Shown in pieces: positions 56,262 to 64,000 of a stretch of DNA of 64,000 nt. Origin of the DNA: Hemerocallis citrina (taxonomy: Eukaryota; Streptophyta; Magnoliopsida; Asparagales; Asphodelaceae); contig CM030360.1 in assembly GCA_017893485.1 (NCBI GenBank), forward strand, positions 143,910,697 through 143,974,696, given 5' to 3'. Within the stretch, counting starts at the first letter, position 1, and every line of letters starts with the position of its first letter. The notes beneath the pieces are model-generated. The model did not search any database. It saw only the letters and a list, made by a program, of their open reading frames with translations, and was not told where the DNA came from. Made by a program: the position numbers and the translations under genes.

Positions 56262-56880
56262 ACCTGTACAGTCGACCGGTCGTGTGAGCAGTCGACTGGT
56301 ATATTGAAATAAAATATGTACAGTTCAGATTTCCATGGAAGGATGTATTTTAATGTGAATTGTTAACTTGAGGTTCTAGCGTGCGAAATTGGGATCAATA
56401 TTCATCTCCGTAAGTAAATGATGAGTAAAAGAAAAATGTATGTTTAGCATTTCTTTTGAGAAAAGAAAACACTAGTTATGTGAGATTTACATTTAATCGA
56501 AAACTATGTTGTGATGTTAATAAACAGATAAGAATTACATGTCTATGTTGGCATGAGCATATTGTAGTGTGATAAAGAAAGATGTGTGAATAGAATGAAG
56601 GAATGATTCCTTAATTTGAAAATTTAATCTGTTTAGTCGACCGAATGTGTATAACAGTCGACTGTACTGAACTTGAAAAGTTACATAATTGAACTCTGTA
56701 GAACAGCCGACTGGGTTGAATGACAGTCGACTGCCCTGTAAATGATATTTGAATATTGAACGCTGCGGAACAGCCGACTGGCCATGTGTAGCAGTCGACT
56801 CTTCCGAGCAGTTTATTGAAGGACTTTTTTTGGTTGAACAAGTCGACTGGATAAGCTCTAAGTCGACTGTCCAGATTACT
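56262..56880. repeat. second array of GTCGAC-type palindromes
   Basis: About ten copies occur, among them CAGTCGACTG, CAGTCGACCG, CAGCCGACTG and AAGTCGACTG, usually in pairs 20 to 35 bases apart. They lie in an LTR of different sequence from the one holding the 7.7-8.2 kb array. Confidence 0.8.
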
Positions 56881-57394
56881 TTTTGACATATCAGGAATTC
56901 TATGATTTTGTTTTATGGTAAAGATTGCGAAACTTATGTTGAATGATTATTGGGTGTGACAGTTTAAGTAAACTCTGTTTGTCTTTGCATGAATTTTTAT
57001 ACCTAAAATGAAGTGAATCATTTATTTGAATTTATGAAAGTTTACATGATTATGGAAACTATGAACATGAAAAAGAAAGTCTATTGTGATTATGAAAAAT
57101 GAACTCATGAGCTGGAAATGCTCAGATTTTTAGTAATTGTGAATTGGAATTGAAATGAAAGAGTAGCTAAGTCTCCCCCGGCAATTGGAAAGAAATTGAA
57201 ATGAATTATTGAAATGAAAGACCAAGGTTGGTCATGTTGAATGAATGAATAAGTCCGGTTTAGTGGAGAGGCTAACTCTAGAGCTTTGATTTTGTTCATG
57301 ATTCTAATAAAACTAAGGACTAGTACATAGTGAAGATGTGATGAAAGTGAGAGAAAAACACAAGTATGAGAGCTAGAGTTTACGGTGCGTGTGT

Positions 57395-57565
57395 GAGCCA
57401 CAGAATGCATGCTTGATGAGTCAAGACATGGCGTGCGCACTACTCAGTAATGATCGGACTTTAGCCACGCTTGTGGGATGTTTGGTGACTGCAAGAGGAT
57501 CGTGTGCTATGAAGGAGGCTAAATTGCCACAGAATGCATGCTTGATGAGTCAAGACATGGCGTGG
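57395..57565. repeat. direct repeat in the nested LTR
   Basis: CCACAGAATGCATGCTTGAT followed by GAGTCAAGACATGGCGTG occurs at about 57400 and again at about 57528, 128 bases apart and identical over nearly 40 bases. It resembles a young tandem duplication. Confidence 0.8.
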
Positions 57566-58270
57566 GATTCCCCTCCAGGTTTTCTGTACACGAGCTTGTA
57601 CTCATAGATCATCTAGGATACTTACTGTAGTTACAGTAGTAGAGTAAGACATGACGAGGGATTGAACCCTACAAAGATGAAGAACGAATAAGAGGCTTGC
57701 CCTCGGACCTATGTAGTATGGGATGCATAGAATCCGAATAAGTGTGCATTAGTGTCATATAATATAAATGACTGCATTAAGGACTAAGTGCACAATCACA
57801 ACACGACATCATTAAGATTTTCCCTTAAATTTGATATGTGAAAAAGTTTGTGATTTGTTAAGAAATGAGAATCGTTATACTGTTCCTGGCATAGAGAGGA
57901 TGGCCATGTATAATTATCGTCAGTTGAATAAACTGACGTACCCACAGTTTTATATGCAGGATAATTGGCTTGGTAAAGGTTAAAGGAGAATTGATGCTCA
58001 AAGATTATTATTTATTGTTGCATCTTTTGTATAATGTTGTAATTGCTTCCGCTGTCATTATTTGTAAATTATTGATGTATATGCTTCCGCTGTAAAATAT
58101 AAAGTGTAAAATCTTTTGTAACTCTGATGTATAGTGGAAAGTTTCAATTCCTTGTAAAATTGTACCGAATGAGACGAAAAGATCCTGTAGAACTCTCGAA
58201 TTCAGTTGTATTTGGAATTTGGGCTGTTACACTGTTACTTGAAATTGTATCCCTTATTTCTATTTATGTC

Positions 58271-59880
58271 AATTTGTGAACTTGATGTTGTAAACTTTGT
58301 TTCAATGTGATCTACAAGTTAAAATTAATGTGTTGCAGTTGTTAACTTGATGTTATATATTTGCTGAAGTTGTTTATTGTGTTATTAAAGATGTTCATTT
58401 TATTGTGTTGTTAATTGCATTTGCTGATCTTATTCAAATTGCAGTCTGATAATTGAAGAAATGCATGTGATGTCTGTGCATGTTTTGAGGTAATTTTAAA
58501 ATAAATGAATCGTTGTTATTTAATTGCATTTGCTGATCTTATTCAAATTGCAGTCTGATAATTGAAGAAATGCATGTGATGTCTGTGCATGTTTTGAGGT
58601 AATTTTAAATGAATCGTTGTTGGGAATAATGACATTAGATACATGTAACATTATTCCCATTGACGGCAACAAGGCAAAACATGCACAAATTTTTGTATAT
58701 TTTAATTTTACTGGTTGCCGCTCTTTACAACAACGGCAATAGTGCTAATAATGTCGTTCTTCCGAACATCGACATCAGTTATCTGTATATTTCCTAACCG
58801 AAGAGCTTCTCTGTCCAACCTCCATAGTGGTTATTGTCAAATGAAAATAGCTGATACCATTATTTGGAATAGCGGCAACAGATCAAATTTTTACTTATCA
58901 AAATTCATATATTTATTTCCACTGTTGCCGCTGTTTATAAGAATGGCATCAGTGCCGTTGTTTGGAAGAACAACATTAGATTTAGTATAATTTTTCTTCC
59001 AATCGCCTTCTCTGTCAAACTCTATGTCTCCACAGTCGTTCTTCCAAACAACGGCATTAGATAACTGATACCGTGGTTTGGAACAGCAGCAACAGTTCAT
59101 TTTATTACTTATACTTGGATACGAGATTTCTATGAATTGTTGCCACTGTTCCAAACATCGGTATCATTTATCTGATGTCATTGTTTGAAAGAATGACTAT
59201 GGAGACAGAGAATTTGACAGAGAAGGCATTTGGAAGAAAAATTATACTAAACCTAATGTCGTTCTTCCAAACAACGGCATAAGATAACTGATGTCGTTCT
59301 TAGAAACAGCGGCAACAGTTGGAATAAATATATGAATTTTGATAAGTAAAAATTTGATCTGTTGCTGAAGTTCCGAATAATGGTATCAGCTATTTTCATG
59401 CCATTGCTGACAATAACGACTGTGGAGGCAGAGAGTTGGGCAGAGAAGCTTTTCGGTTGGGAAAAATAGAGATAACTGATGTCGTTGTTCGAAAGAACGA
59501 CATTATTAGAATTGTTGTCGTTGTTGTAACGAGTGGCAACTAGTAAAATTAAAATATACAAAAATTTGTGCATGTTTTGCCTTGTTGTCGTCAATGAGAA
59601 TAACGTTACAGGTATCTGATGCGGTTGTTCCCAACAACGACATCATTTATTTTAAAATTACCTCAAAACATGCACAGACATCATATGCATTTCTTCAAGT
59701 ATCAGACTTCAATTTGAACAAGATCAGCAAATGCAATTAACAACACAATGAAATGAACATAATTAACAACACAATAAACAACTTCAGCAAATATATAGCA
59801 TCAAGTTAACAACTACAACACATTAATTTGAACTTGTAAATCACACTGAAACAAAGTTTATGGCATCAAGTTCACAAATT
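58271..59880. repeat. long inverted repeat (hairpin) between the two MULE genes
   Basis: The left arm (58271 to about 59100) and the right arm (about 59132-59880) are reverse complements over about 750 bases with few mismatches, separated by about 30 bases (59101-59131). The outer ends are AATTTGTGAACTTGATG and CATCAAGTTCACAAATT. The left arm is longer because a 109-base unit (copies at 58411 and 58520) is duplicated there only. A transcript through it would form a long double-stranded stem. Confidence 0.9.
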
Positions 59881-59989
59881 TACACAAGAGCACAAAATCT
59901 GCATGAAGTACACAATTATAAAAGTTCACAATAACTGGGCAAGTAAACAGTGAGAAAATTACACAATTCCACGTTGCACCTAACTAGGC

Positions 59990-62080
59990 GTGTATTGTTG
60001 TGGTTGCATCCTTTTCCTAGATGGGACTCTCCTCCTACGTTCAACATTTTCTTGAGTCACAGGTACACTTAGGCTATCTTCTTCTTCATGCCCAGCTTCC
60101 TCTTGTACATTCTCTTATGATGATAATTAAGAACCCGCAAGAGGATGACTAACACTCTTCCATCGTTGCCCAAGTGAAGATGATGATTCTGTTTGTCTTG
60201 GTTGGGTTTGTCTTGATGGTGGTGGGGAAGATTGAGCTTGTCTTGGTGGTGGTGGTGGTGGGGGGGGGGGGGGGGGGGGGGGAGGTTGAGCTCGTCCAAT
60301 ACTTGGTCGGGGCAGTTGAGTTGTAGCTTGCATTGATCCTAAAAGAGCATCGAAGGCCGAGCCTTCTCCAGTCTCTTCAAGTGATAAATGGCACGGATGG
60401 AGGATTTCTCGGGCTATCTCCTTACAAGCTTTCGAAGCATTGCTTTTCAACACACGAGCACATTTTTGCGCAATATCTCATGTGTTGTCAATCTACAACA
60501 CCAATAAAATATAATAGAAGTAAACTAAAATTTGTTAAACAAATATAAGAAAAATGTCTACGAATATTTTAAAATAATAATTGTTAATAAAAGCATAAAT
60601 TTACCACGAGTCGGTTCGAGGAGGACTTTGGTTGATACATAGGTTGCGAAGTATAATGTGTCGGTTGTGGTTCGACTTGGTGCTTCGGGATTGGTATTTG
60701 GATACCCACCGGAATAGCCGATTGTGGAGCAGTAAACAAACGTGTAACACAACGGTACCACACCATGTAAGCTTCTTGCAAAGACCCGTTGTATGGTACA
60801 ATCCCTTCAAGCACCAAATCATATTTTCTCTCATTCCACATTGCAACGTGAGAGTGGTGGTAATCGGCCCAATCCATAGTCGACAATCAACCTTAACCGG
60901 TAATATTGTGAAGTCTTCGGTCGTACATCCGCTTCTCTGGGATAAATTGCTGTGCATTGAATTTTCGGAGGACTCGATCGGGGTAATAGAACTCCACGAC
61001 AAAGAAAGTTATAAATGGAGCTCGTGTCAACTAAAGTTGATTGTTTTTCATGCATAGTGGGGGTAGCTGTTGTAGCCTTTCAGCCATGTATGGTGTCCAG
61101 TTGACGTACTTTTTCCGGAGCTGATCGTGCGCATCCCTATAATACGTGAACACACCACGTGGTTTATCTCTCCACGTGAGGCAACCGGTCCAATACACAC
61201 CCGAAGGAGCCCTCATCATTAATTTCTCCTCAACCACTCTCCAATTATTTGAAAGAACCATTACTCGGGGCTGACTGAGGTGTATTAGTTTCCAACACCA
61301 AATTTTTAATATCCCCATCAGCCCCGCCATTTGGATAGACCACATTGAACAATTGCACAAGACACGATAAAGAGAAGGCAATGTCGCGCTTCCCCAATTA
61401 TATCGGCCGGCTCTATGGATATCGGCAATCAAGGGATGGTACATTAAATGAACTACTTCACTCGAAGAATTTGGAAAAAGAATACCTCCGATCATCGACA
61501 CAAGATCCGCCCGTGTAACATTAAATTTCAAAGTCGGTCGGTTCCTCTCCCAAACTATTGTTGAACTCTGTAAAGAGCCACGAACGTCGGATTGATTCGC
61601 CGACGAATACACCTTTTTCATCCACTCGAACCTCCCTCCCAAGGTAATCTCTAACCAATGCAATTTTATTGAACAGGAGGTTTCTGGTCATGGCCACCCC
61701 ATCGATTGGAAGACCCGATATGATGGCCATATCTTGTAGGGTGACCATCATCTCACCAAGGGTAGGTGGAACATGTGTGTCTTCGGCCTTTATCGTTCCA
61801 CAAAAGCGGTAAGTAATGAATGGTCACATTTAACTTAGGACAACATGGACATTCCATAGAACCAGCAATTTACCAAGTAGTTGTGTATACGTGGGTGCAT
61901 CAACAACATCGTGTGCATTCGGAAACTCATATTCTTGGTCTCTCCCTTCCACACCGCCTGAGACCTATGATCTTCTTGCATATAAAGTAGAGTTAGGTCT
62001 AATGGACCCAGAATTTCTTATTGTGCGATCGAAGATGATGCACCCACGACATGGGAAGAAGATGGTTGGCTAGCATCCAT
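59990..62080 (-). pseudogene. plant mobile domain (PMD) gene of the MULE
   Basis: The minus-strand start at 62080 opens MDASQPSSSHVVGASSS, followed by GPLDLTLLYMQEDHRS, the PMD N-terminal motif. Core motifs are VTLQDMAIISGLPIDG, LVHLMYHPLIAD-like text with AGRYNWGSATL, and VFTYYRDAHDQLRKKY. A proline-rich region follows a GT-AG intron (60604-60491), and the protein ends QQYTPS at 59990. PMD proteins occur as host genes and in transposons. Stops (for example after SSIAQ, in IDNT, and near LAGS) and frame changes show decay. It converges on the transposase gene. Confidence 0.85.
60260..60282. repeat. 23-base G homopolymer in the PMD coding region
   Basis: A run of G preceded by GGT triplets encodes the polyproline stretch of the PMD gene on the minus strand. 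Its length is uncertain in most sequencing chemistries and decides the frame downstream. Confidence 0.9.
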
Positions 62081-62694
62081 TTCTCTGTGAACATCAAAAA
62101 ACCATGTGTCAACAACAATATTAATAAACGATGTATCAAGTTAAGAAATTAATAAGTCATGTTTCTTCAACAAAATTAATAAACGTTTTGTGAAGATAAC
62201 AACAATTTCTCAATACTCGCATCGAACTACTACTCAGAACAATCCAAACCACAACATCTCCACACACTACATATTTATCTATATAAACAAATCTCATATG
62301 AACATCCATTCATACATACACAACTATCAATATAATCATTAAAAATATAGCAATTTTAGTATATACCAATTTTTCCATAGATGTCTAATATACAACATTG
62401 TCAATTATAGTATAAGAAACTACACGAATCCATTCATACTACTACTTAGATCAATCTCCTGAACATCTCATATACTACACTAACAATATAACTCTCAATC
62501 ATCAAAGTGTATATTTTGAAATAAAATTAGGGTTTTCGAATACATACCACAATTTCGGATTTTAGAAGAGCTGTAGAAGAAATTAGTGCTAAATATAAAA
62601 GTGAATAGAGATAAAAGGGAATCAAAATTATGGTTTATGGATGAATATTTTATGAAATTGTTTGGGATATAAAAGAGCACTCTTCACCGCCGAG

Positions 62695-63149
62695 AATTGT
62701 GATCTAGGGTTTTTGGGTTTCGGGAGAATGAGGAAAAATCTAAAGTGAAAGGGAAAGGAGAAGAGGGAACCACTATTTAAATTTAATGAGGATTATAACT
62801 GATGTCGTTATCTCCAACAACGGTACCAGTAATGCAAATGTCGTTCTTAGGGATAACTGCAACATTTATAAATTTTTTCGGTACTTGAAATTTTTTCTAA
62901 GTCAGAAGGTTCACACTTGTATAAGATATGTAACTGATAATGTTACTCCAAACAGTGGCATGCTAAAAAAAATTAAAACTGATTCCGCTTTTTGGAACAA
63001 TGACATGGAATTAACCTATGCTGATTTTTTCCCAAGAACGTGTTATGCTGACGTATCTAAAATTGGGTCAGTTGGGTAATTTTTTTTAATGGGTCATTTT
63101 GGTCAATATTTTCAAAAAGTGCGGCAGTACGGAAAAATATTAGTGCTAC
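62695..63149 (-). repeat. right terminal inverted repeat of the MULE, with promoter
   Basis: The reverse complement of the left repeat, with matching blocks at 63095-63120, 63020-63060 and 62940-62990. A TATA-like TAAATTTAAATAG is read on the minus strand at 62784-62772, followed by a CCTTTCCCTTTCACTTTAG leader and an AAACCC-rich stretch, as at the left. It therefore serves the PMD gene. Confidence 0.88.
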
Positions 63150-63484
63150 AATAGGTAGGAAAAGAATCATATTCATCACCAGCCCTAAGAGAAAATAATT
63201 GTTTGAGACAAATAAAACACCTGTATTTATTCTTATTCAGTCGAGTCAAATGGCTAAGACTAGGATCCGAACCGACCAATCCGAACCAATCCAATCCGAA
63301 CCGACCGGTTTTTAACCAAACCAATTGGGGGTTTGGATTGGATCGGTTCTTGATCTTCAATAACCAATTGGACCGGTTCGGTTGTTGGATGAGGCTTTCA
63401 AATAACCGATGAAACCGAACCGACCATACCTCTATAAAAAAATATGTTCTACCTTTAATTTCTTGAATATACAAATAGTCATTT
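63150..63484. other. spacer rich in CCGAACC repeats
   Basis: The stretch 63265-63430 repeats CCGAACCGACC, CCAATCC and AACCAATTGG in both orientations. It contains no gene. A 120-residue minus-strand frame across it is low-complexity. Confidence 0.5.
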
Positions 63485-63780
63485 TGTTAGAATATTTGTC
63501 AGTTCTGGCTAACTAATAATTGTCAATCCCTTTAATTTAGCAATTTCCTAATCTAGCTAATTGATAATTGTCAATCCCTTTACTTTAGCAATTCGCTAAT
63601 TCTAGCCAACTGATTGTAATCCCACTATTGTAGCTTAATTGTCAATCCCTTTATTTTAGCAATTTCCTAATCTAGCTAATTGATTGTAATCCCACTATTG
63701 TAGCCTCAGATTACGAAGACAATTCTTGTATATAAGCTAATGAGTGGAATGAAAATGGACACGGGTTTCCAATTCTTTCA
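63485..63780 (+). repeat. 5' LTR of the right-edge copia element
   Basis: The LTR runs TGTTAGAATATTTGTCAG to CCAATTCTTTCA, 296 bases. It contains three to four diverged tandem copies of a 50- to 60-base unit with TAATTGTCAATCCCTTTA, TTTAGCAATTTCCTAATCTA and GATTGTAATCCCACTATTG. A TATA-like TATATAAG is at 63730. Confidence 0.8.
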
Positions 63781-63794
63781 TGGTATCAGTTGCT
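63781..63794 (+). promoter_or_regulatory. primer-binding site, initiator tRNA-Met
   Basis: TGGTATCAGTTGCT directly follows the LTR. The first nine bases match tRNA-iMet and then it diverges from the usual AGAGC. Confidence 0.75.
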
Positions 63795-63875
63795 TAGGGA
63801 AATTTCTTCTGCCACCTTAGCCACCATCACCACTATCCTCTTTATCTACTTACTTTCTTCCTTTCAATTGCAGAA

Positions 63876-64000
63876 TCCAAAATTCACCCCGCTACCACCG
63901 TCACCAACATCAAAACAGCCATCCCCGTTGTGCTTGACATGGAAAACGGCCAATACATAAATTGGTCTACCCTGTTCAAGCTTCATTGCCGTGCTAATAT
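63876..64000 (+). CDS. copia gag, N-terminal fragment (cut by the window edge)
   Basis: The frame reads NIKTAIPVVLDMENGQYINW and then STLFKLHCRAN at the window end. I..P..LD...GQY..W..LFK.HCRA is the start of the copia gag (UBN2-type) domain. No in-frame ATG is seen close upstream. The start may lie further 5', or the preceding TTTCAATTGCAG may be an acceptor. Confidence 0.7.

Larger units (their letters stand above)
55483..58231 (+). mobile_element. solo-LTR-like insertion in the MULE, probably chromoviral gypsy
   Basis: It begins TGTTAGATTATTTTTATAAA and ends AATTTGGGCTGTTACA (58231), with ATGTT on the left and CTGTT on the right, a five-base duplication with one mismatch. It has no gag or pol, a TATA box at 55878 (TATAAATA), GTCGAC palindromes at 56260-56880 and a 3' region with several TTGTAA motifs. 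It resembles the 6235-9902 element in plan. Orientation is inferred from the TATA box. Confidence 0.65.
51992..63149. mobile_element. Mutator-like element (MULE) with two convergent genes
   Basis: Long terminal inverted repeats (about 51992-52440 and 62695-63149) enclose a MURA-type transposase gene on the plus strand and a plant-mobile-domain gene on the minus strand. Each gene starts just inside one terminal repeat. A long inverted repeat (58271-59880) lies between the two 3' ends, and a solo-LTR-like element (55483-58231) interrupts the interior. Total length is about 11.2 kb, or 8.4 kb without the nested LTR. A 9-base target duplication could not be confirmed. Both genes are damaged, so the element is not autonomous now. 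Confidence 0.85.
63485..64000 (+). mobile_element. 5' end of a copia retrotransposon, cut by the window edge
   Basis: An LTR (63485-63780) is followed by a tRNA-Met primer site and the beginning of a copia gag. It lies in plus orientation and continues past 64000. The lineage cannot be fixed from this much sequence. Confidence 0.8.

Noticed and set aside
1..64000. tRNA genes suggested by tRNA-complementary stretches
   Set aside because: These are short primer-binding sites next to LTRs. No cloverleaf was recognised by eye.

Overview
This window looks like transposon-dense nuclear DNA from a flowering plant, probably a eudicot. The reasons are Ty1/copia elements primed by initiator tRNA-Met, a Tat-lineage Ty3/gypsy element with a second (archaeal-type) RNase H, an L1-type LINE, Mutator-like and Helitron DNA transposons, Tourist-like MITEs, and relics of plant genes with GT-AG introns. 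I see no intact ordinary host gene, no rRNA or tRNA gene and no CRISPR array. The species cannot be named from the sequence.

Layout, left to right. (1) 1-10301: a decayed SIRE-type copia element on the minus strand. Its 5' LTR (5653-10301) was interrupted by a 3.67-kb TG..CA element that I read as a chromoviral solo LTR (6235-9902, perfect 5-bp duplication GAAGG). (2) 10302-13050: non-element DNA holding an ERO1-like exon relic and a 242-bp Helitron. (3) 13051-17648: a complete but coding-defective copia element (Ale-like) with 98% identical LTRs. (4) 17649-18414: spacer with a fold-back MITE. (5) 18415-24148: an L1-type LINE whose 5' half is inverted relative to its 3' half, the signature of twin priming, ending in poly(A). 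(6) 24149-28554: AT-rich spacer with a second Helitron of the same family, the last two exons of a decayed serine carboxypeptidase-like gene, and a 531-bp MITE. (7) 28555-35214: LTR-like non-coding DNA and a badly decayed copia element. (8) 35215-51198: a gag-type gene on the minus strand split inside its zinc knuckle by a young 14.9-kb Tat gypsy element (35400-50342, duplication GCGCC, LTRs differing at 11 of 597 sites). (9) 51992-63149: an 11-kb Mutator-like element with about 450-bp terminal inverted repeats. (10) 63485-64000: the 5' end of another copia element, cut by the window edge.

The Tat element carries gag, protease, RT, two RNases H and integrase on the minus strand, broken by only two stop codons and one frameshift. 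Between integrase and its 3' LTR it carries a block of antisense genes on the plus strand: one spliced 747-residue protein and two further coiled-coil exons, flanked by repeated non-coding modules and a 110-bp tandem array.

The most interesting system is the Mutator-like element. A MURA-type transposase gene and a plant-mobile-domain (PMD) gene each start next to one terminal inverted repeat, are transcribed inward and converge, the gene order of maize MuDR. Between their 3' ends lies a roughly 1.6-kb near-perfect inverted repeat with a loop of about 30 bases, which as RNA would fold into a long hairpin. A second cross-cutting signal is a palindrome centred on GTCGAC that occurs in arrays in three otherwise unrelated LTR sequences, with outer bases that change in a compensating way.
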